Below are positions 18,103 to 28,029 of a stretch of 64,000 bases of DNA, one piece after another. The first letter of the stretch is position 1; each line of letters begins with the position of its first letter. The stretch covers positions 62,001 through 126,000 of the forward strand of contig WGMT01000024.1 of the NCBI GenBank assembly GCA_016124945.1. Direction: 5' to 3'. A program made the position numbers and the translations under genes. The DNA comes from a bacterium. GTDB taxonomy: Bacteria > Chloroflexota > Anaerolineae > Caldilineales > Caldilineaceae. The notes under the pieces were generated by a model. It did no database searches. It was given only the letters and a program-made list of their open reading frames with translations, and was not told the origin of the DNA.

Positions 18103-19131
18103 ATGCTGGGCATGACGTACGGTTCTGCCCACATCAGCAGTCCTGTAGCCGCATTGAAGACAGTGCCCGAAACGATGCTCGCCGCCGTCATCGATGCGCC
18201 GGGTCACGTGCGGATTGAAGAAGTTACAACACCAAAACCAAGACCGAATGAGGTGCTGGTTCAGATCGAAGGTTGCGGCATAAACCCCGACGACGTGATC
18301 ATCTGGGAAAACAGCGAGCACCGAGACTATCCTTTAGCTCCAGGTGCACCCGGTCGCGAGGCTTGGGGATGGGTGGCAGAGGTTGGTGAGGAGGTGCGTC
18401 GTGTAAAAGTCGGCGATCGCGTTGCCATTCTTTCGCAACGTGGTTTCGCAGAATACGACGTAGTGACCCAAGAAGAAGTAGCGCGATTGCCGATTCAGAC
18501 GTTGGAAATGCCCTTTCCTAGTCTGGTCCTTGCGCAGGCGATGAACATCTTCTCCCGTAGCAATGTGGAAGAGGGTACTACGGTCGCCGTTGTCGGCGCG
18601 GGGATTCTCGGCTCGATCTTGGTGAATCTATCTGCATCGATAGGGGCCAGCGTTATCGCTGTATCACGGCGTCAGTTCGCGCTGGAAATTGCTCGTGAAT
18701 TGGGCGCTGCGCAAACAGTGCTCATGAATCTCAAACGCGGCAATATCGTAGATAAAGTGTTGAAAGTAACCAATGGTAGGTTGTGTGATGTTGTCTTTGA
18801 AGTGATGGGTAGGCAAGAATCGCTTTTCGTGGCCACAGAACTGACAAAACCTGACGGCCAATTGATCCTCGCCGGCTCGCATGTTGGGGGATTGCGCCAG
18901 GTAAATCTCGAAATGTGGTCTGATCGTGGCCTGGATATTGTCAACGCGCACAGCCGTAATCAAGAGTTACTACGCACGGGGTTGCATTTGGCTGTAGACG
19001 AAGCCGGTCGGGGGCGACTCAACCCTGGTCCAGTGTGCAGTCATATCTACGACCTGGCCGAATTGGGTGAAGCACTCAGCACAACCAAACAACGGCCGGA
19101 TGGGTTCTTGAAGGCCATCGTTATAGTGTAA
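18103..19131 (+). CDS. Medium-chain dehydrogenase/reductase (alcohol dehydrogenase-like)
   Basis: This 342-residue MDR protein has an N-terminal GroES-like domain ('VQIEGCGINPDDVI', then 'PGAPGREAWGWVAEVG') and a Rossmann domain ('VAVVGAGILGSILVNLSA'). The catalytic-site Cys after 'IEG' and a Glu in 'GREAWG' could bind zinc, but the normal His-Glu pair (GHE) is changed to GRE, so the zinc site may be altered. It probably oxidises or reduces a sugar alcohol or similar substrate with NAD(P). A very good AAAGGAGG lies before ATG 18103. It appears to be monocistronic and converges on the next gene. Confidence 0.85.
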   Translation: MLGMTYGSAHISSPVAALKTVPETMLAAVIDAPGHVRIEEVTTPKPRPNEVLVQIEGCGINPDDVIIWENSEHRDYPLAPGAPGREAWGWVAEVGEEVRRVKVGDRVAILSQRGFAEYDVVTQEEVARLPIQTLEMPFPSLVLAQAMNIFSRSNVEEGTTVAVVGAGILGSILVNLSASIGASVIAVSRRQFALEIARELGAAQTVLMNLKRGNIVDKVLKVTNGRLCDVVFEVMGRQESLFVATELTKPDGQLILAGSHVGGLRQVNLEMWSDRGLDIVNAHSRNQELLRTGLHLAVDEAGRGRLNPGPVCSHIYDLAELGEALSTTKQRPDGFLKAIVIV

Positions 19132-19173
19132 GTGTGTATTGCTCAAACAATGGTTTTGGGTATAAATGCGACT

Positions 19174-19212
19174 AGGCGATTAAGCGATTGAGTCCAACTC
19201 GCTTAATCGCCT
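19174..19212. repeat. AGGCGATTAAGCG hairpin between convergent genes
   Basis: Arms AGGCGATTAAGCG (19174-19186) and CGCTTAATCGCCT (19200-19212) pair perfectly; a further copy CTTAATCGCC follows. Related GCGATTA arms occur at 30388-30420, 41014-41070 and 45341-45424. Confidence 0.6.
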
Positions 19213-19264
19213 GGTCACTTAATCGCCCGTAGCTCGGTGACAACTCGCAAATACCCGTTTAACC

Positions 19265-19930
19265 TCAGTAAACCTGCTGTACCACCGATTTTGTCTCCCC
19301 GGTACAGCGTTGCAACGTCTTGCCGATGACGGGGAAAAGATCCTCCGGCACCTGGGTAAGATCCCCCGAGAGCGCTTCGGTAATGCCCAGACAGCGACCG
19401 GTGGAATCAATTAAGAATGAGTGAATCGCCACTGCGTCTGACGGCGGGCGCACACGAATCAGGCGCTCGTAACTGTCGGCCACAATGTCGATCAATTGGG
19501 TGACGTCGGTGCGCCATCCTTCCTCTTGTGCCCGAGGATTTTCTAGCAACTGCGAAAGACGTCCTAGTGAGATGACTGCGGCAGAGACATCCGGCGCAAT
19601 CAAATCGTAGTAGTCGAGTACCGCAGTAGGCGGAATCGTCGGTGGTTGGGTAAGCTGAAATGCATCTACTTTTTCAGCCGCCACAACTTGTGTTGCAGGT
19701 GTTGGTACAGACACCGCCATTTGAGGCGATTCCTTTTTTGCCATAGCCGCTTCTTCTGATTCGGCAGCAGATGCGACGGAAGAACTGGCGATAATTTCAA
19801 TTACCTCACCGTCGAGGACAAGGTTAATGCCTACACCGCCCAAAGATGCCGTGTAGAGAATTGCTACTGTCGTCGCCAGAATGCTAACCCCGGCAATTAC
19901 CCCTTGAATGATCTGTAGCAGCGTAGCCAT
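19265..19930 (-). CDS. Single-span membrane protein of unknown function
   Basis: About 221 residues from ATG 19930 (an in-frame TTG at 19954 lies within the tandem repeat). One membrane helix near the start ('IIQGVIAGVSILATTVAILY') is followed by a Ser/Ala/Glu- and Pro-rich linker (about 45-100) and a helical C-terminal region (about 105-221) with 'LDYYDLIAPDVSAAVISLG' and two cysteines. No known family is recognised. The charge pattern suggests the C-terminal domain may face outward, but this is not certain. ndh upstream ends convergently on the other side of the 16-base repeat. Confidence 0.65.
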   Translation of the reverse strand: MATLLQIIQGVIAGVSILATTVAILYTASLGGVGINLVLDGEVIEIIASSSVASAAESEEAAMAKKESPQMAVSVPTPATQVVAAEKVDAFQLTQPPTIPPTAVLDYYDLIAPDVSAAVISLGRLSQLLENPRAQEEGWRTDVTQLIDIVADSYERLIRVRPPSDAVAIHSFLIDSTGRCLGITEALSGDLTQVPEDLFPVIGKTLQRCTGETKSVVQQVY

Positions 19931-19950
19931 ATCTACACCACTTTCTCCGT

Positions 19951-19998
19951 CCAAACTACGGGAATACCAAACTACGGGAATACCAAACTACGGGAATA
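19951..19998. repeat. Three exact tandem copies of a 16-base unit
   Basis: CCAAACTACGGGAATA is repeated exactly at 19951-19966, 19967-19982 and 19983-19998. It lies about 20 bases upstream of the membrane-protein start and so inside its leader. Confidence 0.9.
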
Positions 19999-20057
19999 CC
20001 TATCGTGTCTGTGATCTATATCGACAACTATATGTTGTTTCTACATAGGTATTCTCG

Positions 20058-21344
20058 CTAATCCCTCGCTCCCACCCTTCTGTCCACAATCAACCTCACA
20101 CCTCGCCGAAAGGTGAAGTAGTTCCATGTCCACTGCAAAAAGACAATCAGCCGGTTACGGAAGCCAACCAGATACATTAGGTGAATGAAAAGCCAGATCA
20201 ACCAGGCAGGAAGACCACTGAGCTTTACCAGGCGCAAGTCTGCTACGGCGGAAGCACGCCCGATGGTGGCCATCATGCCCCGATCTTGGTAGTGGAAAGC
20301 CAGGCTAGGCTGCCCATGTATAAACCGGCACAGACAGGCTGCTGCAGCATGTTCGCCTTGTTGCATTGCCACAGGCGCTAGACCGGGCAACACTTTACCA
20401 TCCTTTTCGAAGTGGACAATATCGCCGACAACAAAGATATCGGGGTAATTGGGGATGCTCAGATCCGGCGCAACGTGGACTCTGCCTGCCCGATCCAACT
20501 GTACCCCCGTACGTTCTTGCAGCACCTTTGTTAGCCCCGACGTTTTTACACCGGCCGCCCACATGGTGGCGGCGCAGTGGATCGTCTCCTTCTCCTGATC
20601 TTTGCTTTCAACGACGACGTGATCCTCGGCGATGTGCAACACTTTTGTATTCGTGCGCACGGTGACGCCCAATTCCGCTAGCGATTGCTGTGCCTTGTGC
20701 GAGAGTTCCACCGGGAAAGGCGGCAGTACACGGTCGAGCATCTCCACCAAAATCACCCGCGTCTGGTTGGGGTTGGCAATGCGGAAGTCTTCTGTGAGCG
20801 TATGTCGGGCCATCTCGGCGATGGCGCCGGCCAATTCGACGCCGGTGGGGCCTGCGCCGACAACGACGAAGGTCATCAATGCCGCTTGCCGTACAGGATC
20901 GCTCTCCTGTTCGGCCTGTTCATAGGCGTCCAAGATCTGCCGCCGGATCTCCAGCGCGCTCTCCAATCCGTCCATGCCAGGCGCGTGGTAGGCCCAGGTA
21001 TCGTTGCCAAAATAGTGGTAGACGGCCCCTGTGGCTACAATCAGGGCGTCGTAGGGCAGTTCGCCTCGATTGTAGTAGACGAGCTTGCGTTCTGGATCCA
21101 CGTCGGTGACGGTGCCCATGATCGTGCGGATGTTCTTGTCGCGGTTGAAGATCTCGCGTAGGGGGGTGGCAATATCGGCAGGGGAAAGGCCGGCAATTGC
21201 TACCTGATAGAGCAGCGGCAAAAAGAGGTGATAGTTCTGTTTGTCGATTAGTGTGACGTGAACAGCTTGCTTACGGAAGGCTTTGGCTGCGTACAAGCCA
21301 CCAAAGCCACCGCCGACAATGACGACTCGAGGTTGATCGGTCAT
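20058..21344 (-). CDS. ndh: Type II NADH dehydrogenase (NDH-2)
   Basis: This 428-residue flavoprotein passes electrons from NADH to quinone without pumping protons. The FAD-binding motif 'VVIVGGGFGGLYAAKAF' is at residues 8-24 and the NADH-binding motif 'FVVVGAGPTGVELAGAIAEM' at about 165. 'YPDIFVVGDI' is the second FAD motif near residue 300. The C-terminal stretch ('LPAWLIWLFIHLMYLVGFRNRL') is the amphipathic/hydrophobic membrane-binding end of the family. AAAGGAGAG precedes ATG 21344. recG lies upstream on the same strand but is separated by a 222-base fold-back. Confidence 0.95.
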   Translation of the reverse strand: MTDQPRVVIVGGGFGGLYAAKAFRKQAVHVTLIDKQNYHLFLPLLYQVAIAGLSPADIATPLREIFNRDKNIRTIMGTVTDVDPERKLVYYNRGELPYDALIVATGAVYHYFGNDTWAYHAPGMDGLESALEIRRQILDAYEQAEQESDPVRQAALMTFVVVGAGPTGVELAGAIAEMARHTLTEDFRIANPNQTRVILVEMLDRVLPPFPVELSHKAQQSLAELGVTVRTNTKVLHIAEDHVVVESKDQEKETIHCAATMWAAGVKTSGLTKVLQERTGVQLDRAGRVHVAPDLSIPNYPDIFVVGDIVHFEKDGKVLPGLAPVAMQQGEHAAAACLCRFIHGQPSLAFHYQDRGMMATIGRASAVADLRLVKLSGLPAWLIWLFIHLMYLVGFRNRLIVFLQWTWNYFTFRRGVRLIVDRRVGARD

Positions 21345-21467
21345 TGTTTCTCTCCTTTTCTCTTCGGTTGGTTAAATCGTGAAATAATTCACGAGCAGTT
21401 TATCGCATGTGATCCTATCCGTGTGTGGGCAAGATTTCATTTGGAAGATGGCGTCTTAAGGATTTTT

Positions 21468-21689
21468 ACCGCAAAGACGCAAAGGGCGCAAAGGCCAGAA
21501 AAAGATACACGTAGTATATGGATTCAGAAATAGAACGCAGATGGGGCGGATTGAGCAGATTTTTGCGGATTTTGAGAAAAAACCGCCTTGATCCACTGTA
21601 TCCGCCCCATCTGCGTTCTATTTCTGAGAATCCTTCTAATCTGTGGTTCTTCTTATCTCTAACCTTTGCGCCCTTTGCGTCTTTGCGGT
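21468..21689. repeat. 222-base nested perfect fold-back element
   Basis: Outer arms ACCGCAAAGACGCAAAGGGC... (21468-21494) and 21663-21689 are perfect 27-base complements. Inner arms 21524-21551 and 21600-21627 are perfect 28-base complements (TCAGAAATAGAACGCAGATG...). It fills most of the gap between recG and ndh and has no coding frame. Confidence 0.9.
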
Positions 21690-21698
21690 TAATTTCTT

Positions 21699-24179
21699 TC
21701 AGTTCACGTCGCCGTGACCACGCCAGAAGCGGTCGACGCGGGCGCGCAAGAGGGGATGGTTCGTCAATTCCGGATCTTCAGCGAAGAGGGATTGGGCAGC
21801 TTGTTGCGCCAGGGCCAGTGTGGCCGTGTCGCCCAGTTGCGCCATTTGCAGATCGGGAAGACCGCTCTGGCGGGTGCCCAAGAAGTCGCCGGGGCCGCGC
21901 AGTTGCAGATCTTTTTCGGCCAGCTTGAATCCGTCTGTGGTTTCGACAAGGGCGTTGAGCCGTTCGACGGCGGTTTCGTTGGCGGCTCTGCTGATGAGGG
22001 CGCAGTAGCTCTGGTGTTCACCGCGGCCTACGCGGCCTCGGAATTGATGAAGCTGGGCCAGGCCGAAACGTTCGGCGTCTTCAATAAGCATGACGGTGGC
22101 ATTGGGCACGTCAACGCCCACTTCGACGACGCTGGTGCTGACCAGCACATCGAGTTCGTGGTTCGAGAAGGCGCGCATAACGGCGTCTTTTTCGCTGCCG
22201 CTGAGCCGCCCGTGCAGCAGCCCAAGCCGCTCTTCGGTGAAGATGTCACGGCTGAGGCGGGCGTGTTCGTCTACCGCCGCGCCGACGTCGAGTTTATCGC
22301 TCTCTTCCACCAGCGGGTAGATGATGTAGCCCTGCCGGCCTTCGGCGATCTGCCGTTTGAGGAAAGCGTAGAGCCGTTCGCGCTCCTGTGGCAGAAAGCG
22401 TTTTGTGGTGATGGGTTGGCGCCCCGGCGGCATTTCGTCGATGATGCTGACATCGAGATCGCCGTAGACGGTGAGCGCCAGGCTGCGTGGGATGGGTGTT
22501 GCGCTCATGACAAGCATGTGGGGCACGGGCGTGCTTTCGCCGTCTGCTCCCTTGTTGCGTAGGATGGCACGCTGTTCGACGCCGAATCGGTGTTGCTCAT
22601 CGACGACGACAAAGGCCAGATTGTGAAAGTTGACGCCTTCCTGGATCAGCGCCGTGGTGCCGACGATGACGTCGATTTCGCCGCCGGCCAGCCCCGCCAG
22701 GATCGCTTCCCGCGCCGCGCCGGTGACACGCCCGGTGAGCAGTTCCACCCGCAGTGGTCGGCCGTCAGCGTGGGTCAATACGCCGAGGATCTTGCTCAAG
22801 CCGCGGTGGTGCTGTTCGGCCAGGATCTGGGTGGGCGCCAACAGTGCCGACTGTGCGCCATTGGCTACAGCCACCAGCATGGCGGCGGCGGCAACAACCG
22901 TCTTTCCGCTGCCCACATCGCCCTGTACCAACCGGCTCATGGGGACGGTACGCGCCAGATCGTGGCCGATTTCCTCGATGACGCGACGCTGCGCGCCGGT
23001 CAATGCGAAGGGGAGGGCGGCGGCAAAGCTGTCCACCAGGCCGGTGGGCGCCACGAGTGACGGTGCCGTGGCCTGTTGTAACAGGTGACGGCGCTGCTGC
23101 ACCCCAAGTTGGATGTAGAAAAATTCGTCGAAGGCCAGCCGTTTTTTGGCGGCGTCGAGTTGTTCAATACTTTCTGGGCAGTGGATCTGCTCCAACGCAG
23201 TGACGAGATCGTCCAATTCAAAACGTCGGCGTGTTTCGTCGGGCAGTGGATCGAGGATGGCGGATTTGGCTTCGTTGAGCGCTTTTTGAATGAGGCGACT
23301 TAGCCGTTCGCTGCTTTTGATCCCTTCGGTCAGCGGATAAATGGGCAAAATGGCGCCCTTTTCCATGGCTTTGCTGCGTAACGGCTCCAGGTGCGGGTTG
23401 TTCAGCACTTTCTGGCCCATGTGTAGGTCTACTTTGCCCATGAGTCGATAGGTTTTGCCTTCTACCAGTTCGCGGGCTTTGTAGGGGCTCCACCAGGTGG
23501 CGCGCAGGGTGCCGGTGCCGTCGTTGAAGACACCCTGCACCATGACACGGTTGAACCCCATTTTGCGTTGTTCTACCTTCCATAAATTGGCGACGATGGC
23601 CAGTTGTTCGCCTGGGAGCAGATCGGCGATGCGGCGCACTTCGCTGTAGTCGTCGTGGCGGCTGGGCAGGTGCCAGATTAGATCTTCGACGGTGTCGACG
23701 CCCAGACGGGCGAGGACCTGAGCCGTGGCCGGCCCGATACCGGCGACTGACTCCACCGGTGCGTTGAGGATGTCCCCATGGGTGGGCGAGGGGCGGCGCG
23801 CCGGGCGGCTGCGCGGCGTCGGTCCTGGTGGCGGCACAGCGGGGACGAGATCGTCCTCAACGGCGACGGAGCGTGACGGGGCGGCGGGATCGATCTGGTC
23901 TACGTGGCGCAAGGCACTGTCGAACGTTTGTGGGCGATCCAGCATCCCGAGGATCTGGCGGGCGATGCGGGCGCGATCTTCGCGAGTGGCGGCTTCGTAA
24001 CGTTGAATGCGGTCGATGATCTGGCGTACCCAGGCGGCTTCGTGGCCGGCTTTCAGCGCGTCGGCCTCCCATATCTCTTTGAAGGCGCGGAAGCCACCGG
24101 CGACCGCGGTGGCCGTCCACTCGTTCTTTTCTTCTAAATCCAACACATCGCGCAGTCGTTGCAACACAGGTTTCGACAT
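21699..24179 (-). CDS. recG: ATP-dependent DNA helicase RecG
   Basis: This 826-residue protein remodels stalled replication forks and Holliday junctions. The N-terminal wedge/OB part includes '[20 protein letters not shown]' (helix-hairpin-helix-like) and '[17 protein letters not shown]'. The superfamily 2 helicase core has Walker A '[17 protein letters not shown]', the DExH-type box '[12 protein letters not shown]', '[12 protein letters not shown]', and the RecG-specific C-terminal motif '[12 protein letters not shown]'. It is about 130 residues longer than E. coli RecG because of an extra helical N-terminal region and a Pro/Arg-rich linker (about 105-140), common in some phyla. The translation start is supported only weakly by a ribosome site. 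Confidence 0.96.
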   Translation of the reverse strand: MSKPVLQRLRDVLDLEEKNEWTATAVAGGFRAFKEIWEADALKAGHEAAWVRQIIDRIQRYEAATREDRARIARQILGMLDRPQTFDSALRHVDQIDPAAPSRSVAVEDDLVPAVPPPGPTPRSRPARRPSPTHGDILNAPVESVAGIGPATAQVLARLGVDTVEDLIWHLPSRHDDYSEVRRIADLLPGEQLAIVANLWKVEQRKMGFNRVMVQGVFNDGTGTLRATWWSPYKARELVEGKTYRLMGKVDLHMGQKVLNNPHLEPLRSKAMEKGAILPIYPLTEGIKSSERLSRLIQKALNEAKSAILDPLPDETRRRFELDDLVTALEQIHCPESIEQLDAAKKRLAFDEFFYIQLGVQQRRHLLQQATAPSLVAPTGLVDSFAAALPFALTGAQRRVIEEIGHDLARTVPMSRLVQGDVGSGKTVVAAAAMLVAVANGAQSALLAPTQILAEQHHRGLSKILGVLTHADGRPLRVELLTGRVTGAAREAILAGLAGGEIDVIVGTTALIQEGVNFHNLAFVVVDEQHRFGVEQRAILRNKGADGESTPVPHMLVMSATPIPRSLALTVYGDLDVSIIDEMPPGRQPITTKRFLPQERERLYAFLKRQIAEGRQGYIIYPLVEESDKLDVGAAVDEHARLSRDIFTEERLGLLHGRLSGSEKDAVMRAFSNHELDVLVSTSVVEVGVDVPNATVMLIEDAERFGLAQLHQFRGRVGRGEHQSYCALISRAANETAVERLNALVETTDGFKLAEKDLQLRGPGDFLGTRQSGLPDLQMAQLGDTATLALAQQAAQSLFAEDPELTNHPLLRARVDRFWRGHGDVN

Positions 24180-24242
24180 TTTGGAGCTTCCCTTCTCATC
24201 CAGAGATGATCCACGCAGTCACACGAGGGAAACTAGACAGAA

Positions 24243-24330
24243 GCGCGGACACGGATTTCAGGATTTTTGGATTGAGAATCAAAGACTTTCCGCTCTGACA
24301 TCCTGCAAATCCGTGCAATCCGCGTCCCTC
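24243..24330. repeat. Fold-back element, ACGGATTTCAGGA family
   Basis: GCGGACACGGATTTCAGGAT near the left end pairs with ATCCTGCAAATCCGTGCAAT then CCGCGTCC at the right. Same family as 8653-8755 and 40438-40630. It lies between recG and the DegV gene. Confidence 0.7.
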
Positions 24331-24378
24331 TCCTTCTTCCTTGTATAGCTTCGTGGATCGAAATTTTCAGGTCGGCGT

Positions 24379-25239
24379 CTAAACTATCCCCTCGTAGACA
24401 ACGACACCCATGACACTTGGTCCAAGATGGACGGCCAGACTGGGAGGATAGTGAAGCAGACGCGGGGAAATTTTGGGTTTACTTTCTTTAAGGCGATCCA
24501 GGAACATTTCCTGAGTCTGTTCGTAGCGGTGTTGCACGATGCCCACCTGTTCGATGAAGGCGAATTCGGCCACAAAATCGTAGAGTTTGTCGACAACCTC
24601 TTCGCGACTCTGCACCTTTTCGAGTGGAATGAGTTTGCCGTCTTCCATAGTGAGCATTGCCTTAATGCCCAACATTGTGCCGAGGACGCTCTGCGCTGCA
24701 CCGAGATGGGCGGAACGCTCTAAGTAGTTAAGCGTTTCGGCGAAAAAGGTGACATACAGGTGTGGCACGGCGCCGTTGATGATGCGGGCGATCTCGTGCA
24801 GGTTGGCGCCGTCGTCGGCGGCTTTGGCGGCCAATTCCACCAATACCCCCAGCCCCAAAGAGGTGCTGAGGCTATCGATGACGCGTAGTCGATAACGGCC
24901 CATCATCATTTCGGCGGCCTTGCGCGACTGCGCCCACATGGGGCTGAGGTGGCTGCTCATGTGGATTGACACGATCTCATCGCTACGGCGCGTGACACGC
25001 TGATAGCAGTCGAGGATGTCGTTGATGTTGGGCGCTTCGAGTTCCGGCAAGACGAATTGGCCACTGCTCTGCTTTTCACGCAGAAGTTGAAAAAGGTGGT
25101 CAACCGTCATATCGGGGGTTTCTTCGTGGCGATCACGGCCCATGCGGATTACATGGGGGATCACCTCGATTGGGTATTTGTCCAGGATATCCTGGGGAAT
25201 GGACGCATTGCTATCGGTGACAATGCAAACTTTTCCCAC
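24379..25239 (-). CDS. DegV family fatty-acid-binding protein
   Basis: This 286-residue protein begins 'VCIVTDSNASIPQDILDKY', the standard DegV opening, followed by 'VIPHVIRMG' and the lipid-site region with 'SIHMSSHLSPMWAQS'. Family members (FakB-like) bind a fatty acid for the kinase FakA; whether this one does so is inferred. No FakA gene is adjacent. The start is GTG 25239 with GGAG eight bases upstream (GGAGCAATCGACGTG). It reads leftward, toward the fold-back after recG. Confidence 0.85.
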   Translation of the reverse strand: MGKVCIVTDSNASIPQDILDKYPIEVIPHVIRMGRDRHEETPDMTVDHLFQLLREKQSSGQFVLPELEAPNINDILDCYQRVTRRSDEIVSIHMSSHLSPMWAQSRKAAEMMMGRYRLRVIDSLSTSLGLGVLVELAAKAADDGANLHEIARIINGAVPHLYVTFFAETLNYLERSAHLGAAQSVLGTMLGIKAMLTMEDGKLIPLEKVQSREEVVDKLYDFVAEFAFIEQVGIVQHRYEQTQEMFLDRLKESKPKISPRLLHYPPSLAVHLGPSVMGVVVYEGIV

Positions 25240-25432
25240 GTCGATTGCTCCAGATCTATTTGTTCGGGTTTGTTATGCGTATTAAGTAATGCGTATACCA
25301 GTCGATACATGACTTCCACGTTGACTCTGCTGGGTTTGCAAATACAGTGGTTCTTTCTTACCGTTCTTCGTCGGTCGTCGGTCGTCGGTCGTCTTTCGTC
25401 CTGAACCGTATGCCCTGCATCCCCGCCGGTTT

Positions 25433-25461
25433 TTGACATCGGCCCCTGCGTGTGATACTGT
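25433..25461 (+). promoter_or_regulatory. Candidate promoter for rpmB
   Basis: A perfect TTGACA (25433-25438), 17 bases, then TACTGT (25456-25461), about 110 bases before the L28 start. The rest of the 25240-25569 gap holds a GTCGTCGGTCGTCGGTCGTC tandem (about 25363-25395) and a GCGTATTAAGTAATGCG inverted pair (about 25277-25295), but no gene. Confidence 0.6.
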
Positions 25462-25569
25462 TTTACAGTTTGAATATGGACTTGTCGAAACCCATTTCAT
25501 TGTGTGTGCGTTTGTGCATTCACAACCAAAGCGGGCTCGACTACGATTCTAGATTTGGGAGTGTGACTC

Positions 25570-25749
25570 ATGGCTAAATGTGCAGGCTGCGGCAAAGGCC
25601 CTCAGTTCGGCAACAATCGTCCCTGGTCTAAGAAGGCGACCCGCACGAAATGGTCGATCAACGTGCAGAAGGTCAAGGTCTTCGAAAATGGCCGGTCGGT
25701 CTCCAAGAAGCTCTGCTCTTCTTGCATTAAGACTTTGAGCAAAGTGTAA
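25570..25749 (+). CDS. rpmB: Large-subunit ribosomal protein L28
   Basis: This short gene encodes 59 residues beginning '[16 protein letters not shown]' and ending '[13 protein letters not shown]'. The conserved L28 core is evident: an N-terminal 'C-x-x-C-G-K-x-P-x-x-G-N' segment, basic strands '[12 protein letters not shown]', and a C-terminal C-x-x-C that with the first pair can bind zinc. L28 sits near the exit side of the 50S subunit. A GGGAGTG sequence precedes ATG 25570. It stands alone between divergent degV and convergent rlmN, and it is shorter than the usual minimum for automatic gene calls, so it is easily missed. Confidence 0.93.
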   Translation: MAKCAGCGKGPQFGNNRPWSKKATRTKWSINVQKVKVFENGRSVSKKLCSSCIKTLSKV

Positions 25750-25862
25750 CTGAGCAAAGTCGACATGTGCCGAAACGGGAAGCACAGGCGTCAGTCCGAA
25801 AGGGCTGGCGCTTTTGCTTTTCTCTGACCAGTTTTTTGGGCCCCCAAATATGGCACTGTTCA

Positions 25863-26984
25863 TCAGGCGGCCCGTCGTGCGGTGGTGGATTGGCGAAGCT
25901 GCCCACACCCGGCGTTGATTTCGATGCCGCGGCGCAGGCGCACGGTGGCAGGCACGCCGTGATCACGCAGGATCTGCACAAAGCGTTCGGTGTCTTCATC
26001 GCTGGTGGGCTGGAATGGGCTGTCTGGGATCGGGTTGAGCGGGATCACGTTGACATGACAGAGCAGCGGTGAAAGTTTGCGCCCCAACTCTGCGGCAAGT
26101 TCGGGGCTGTCGTTGATGTCGTTCATAAGCGCGTACTCAAAGGTGACGCGTCGATTGGTCTTGTCGATGTAGCGCTGTACGGCAGCCAGGAGATCGTCCA
26201 CAGCCCAGCGGCGGTTAATGGGGACAAGCTGGGCGCGTAGTTCGTCGTTGGGTGCGTGCAGGCTCACGGCCAGGTTGATCTGAAGTCCCTCCTCGGCCAT
26301 GCGGTCGATCATGGGGATCAAACCCACGGTGCTCAGGGTGATATGGCGTGCGCCCAGGCCGAAAGCGTCGCCGTCGGTGAGGCGGCGCAGCGCGTCCCAC
26401 ACGTTTTTGTAGTTGTGCATCGGTTCGCCCATGCCCATGAGGACGATGTTGGTCACCGCGGTGGGGCGTTCCACGTCTACGCGCGGTTCGGCAGCAGGAT
26501 CAGCCAGATAGCGCGCAAAATAGAGCACCTGTGCAATGATTTCACCCGACGTTAGGTTGCGCGCCAGCCCTCCCTGGGCAGTTGCGCAAAAGGTGCAGCC
26601 CATCGCACAACCGGCCTGGCTGCTGATACAGAGGGTGCGCCGCTTGTCGTAGACCATGAGCACGGTTTCAATCGTCTGTCCATCGGGCAGGCGGAAAAGC
26701 ACCTTTTGGGTGTCCTTGGCCAGAGAATTGATCTGTGTGACGATGCCCAATGGCGAGACGATGGCCTCATCTTCGAGCCGTTGGCGCAGCGCCTTAGGCA
26801 GATTGGTCATCTCAGCGAAGGAAAGGGCGTATCGTTTGTAGATCCAATCCCAGATCTGGGCGGCGCGGTAGGCCGGCTGCCCCATCCCCTGCACATATTC
26901 GGTTAACGCCTCGCGAGAAAGATCGAGCAACGCCACCTTAGACGTTACCTTACTTTCCTCAACTTCCAGATTGATTTCAGTCAT
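25863..26984 (-). CDS. rlmN: Dual-specificity RNA methyltransferase RlmN
   Basis: This 373-residue radical-SAM enzyme methylates C2 of A2503 in 23S rRNA (and A37 in some tRNAs). The iron-sulfur cluster motif C-x-x-x-C-x-x-C is 'CAMGCTFC' at about residues 125-132. The N-terminal helical domain has '[14 protein letters not shown]', and the SAM-binding core includes '[17 protein letters not shown]' and 'ALSLHAPND'. The catalytic C-terminal Cys is seen in '[11 protein letters not shown]'. The length is usual for RlmN. It reads leftward, convergent with rpmB. Confidence 0.96.
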   Translation of the reverse strand: MTEINLEVEESKVTSKVALLDLSREALTEYVQGMGQPAYRAAQIWDWIYKRYALSFAEMTNLPKALRQRLEDEAIVSPLGIVTQINSLAKDTQKVLFRLPDGQTIETVLMVYDKRRTLCISSQAGCAMGCTFCATAQGGLARNLTSGEIIAQVLYFARYLADPAAEPRVDVERPTAVTNIVLMGMGEPMHNYKNVWDALRRLTDGDAFGLGARHITLSTVGLIPMIDRMAEEGLQINLAVSLHAPNDELRAQLVPINRRWAVDDLLAAVQRYIDKTNRRVTFEYALMNDINDSPELAAELGRKLSPLLCHVNVIPLNPIPDSPFQPTSDEDTERFVQILRDHGVPATVRLRRGIEINAGCGQLRQSTTARRAA

Positions 26985-27046
26985 ACCCTTGATTGTAGTG
27001 CAGATGTTCGGGCGCGGTCAAAAAGAAGTGGCAGGGTGGGATGATG

Positions 27047-27087
27047 AAGATGATGGGTGACAAGGTTACCTTGTCACCCATCATCTT
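27047..27087. repeat. Near-perfect palindrome GATGATGGGTGACAAGGT
   Basis: Twenty-base arms AAGATGATGGGTGACAAGGT (27047-27066) and its exact complement (27068-27087) with one central base. It lies directly after the HAD gene stop and before the rlmN start, so it may end the HAD transcript. Confidence 0.75.
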
Positions 27088-27088
27088 G

Positions 27089-27910
27089 TTACTCTCCATC
27101 CGCCTCTTTAAAGCACTTCAGTAGTTCGGGCAGCCCATCCAGGATGAGATCGGGTTGCGGCGAGGCATGTTCAAAGTCCTGGCGGCTGTTGATGCCTGTG
27201 GTGACGGCGGCGGTGGCGATCCCCATTTCGATGGCACCGACGATGTCGGTGTCGTAGCGGTCGCCGATCATGAGGGTGGTAGCCGGTTCGCTCTGTAGCC
27301 GGTGCATGATCTGGTGGAACATGCCAGGGAAGGGTTTGCCGATGATGGTGGGTTTGACGCCGCTGGCCGCTTCGAGCAGCGCAAGGATGGAGCCTGTGCC
27401 GGGAATCTGTCCCCGCTCGGTGGGGTAGGTGGGATCAATATTGGTGCCGATGAAGCGAGCGCCGTTGCGAATACCCAGGGTGGCCTCTTCTAACATACTG
27501 TAGGTGAGGCTGAAGTTGATGCCCGAGACGACGAATTCAGCGTCGAAGGGATCTTCGATCAGGGTGAAACCGGCGTCGGTGAGGGCGGTGGTGAGGCCGG
27601 CTTCGCCCAGCGCGTAGACCTTGCCTCGGTTGGGAAATTCCTCGGCCATCCACATGGCGGTAACCAGCGAACTGGTGAGGATGTGGTCCGCATCGACGCG
27701 CATGCCCATCTTCTGCACCTTGTCTGCGAACATCTGCGGCGTACGCGTGGAATTGTTGGTGACGAACGACCAGATGCGTCCGCTGGCGTTAAGGTAGTCG
27801 AGCAGGTCCTGTACGCCGGGGAGCGGCTGATTGCCGACATAGACGACGCCGTCCATGTCAAAGAGGACGGCGCGGGTGCTCTTCAAGCGAGAGATATTAT
27901 TGGCTGTCAA
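27089..27910 (-). CDS. HAD-IIA family phosphatase (NagD-like)
   Basis: This 273-residue protein belongs to the haloacid dehalogenase superfamily, subclass IIA. Motif I 'VLFDMDGVVYVGNQPLPG' gives the nucleophile Asp and the acid/base Asp. Motif II is near 'FVTNNSTRTP', motif III is a Lys in 'IIGKPFPGMF', and motif IV is 'MIGDRYDTDIVGAIEMG'. Likely substrates are small phosphates such as phosphoglycolate or nucleoside monophosphates; this is not resolved. A TTG start at 27910 is chosen because GGAG lies eight bases upstream; a longer frame from 28012 would translate fold-back repeat sequence. Confidence 0.9.
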   Translation of the reverse strand: MTANNISRLKSTRAVLFDMDGVVYVGNQPLPGVQDLLDYLNASGRIWSFVTNNSTRTPQMFADKVQKMGMRVDADHILTSSLVTAMWMAEEFPNRGKVYALGEAGLTTALTDAGFTLIEDPFDAEFVVSGINFSLTYSMLEEATLGIRNGARFIGTNIDPTYPTERGQIPGTGSILALLEAASGVKPTIIGKPFPGMFHQIMHRLQSEPATTLMIGDRYDTDIVGAIEMGIATAAVTTGINSRQDFEHASPQPDLILDGLPELLKCFKEADGE

Positions 27911-27947
27911 GATCGGTCTCCAAGGGTGGGTGATGAGCAGAAGTTGT

Positions 27948-28016
27948 GGACACGGATTTGAGGAAACACAGATTTCAAAGGAAAAATCCGTGTTTTCCCA
28001 ATCTGTGTACACAACT
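27948..28016. repeat. Fold-back element, GGACACGGATTT family
   Basis: ACACGGATTTGAGGAAACACAGATT pairs imperfectly with AAAAATCCGTGTTTTCCCAATCTGTGT. It precedes the HAD gene. Confidence 0.55.
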
Positions 28017-28029
28017 CTCCAATCGAAAT

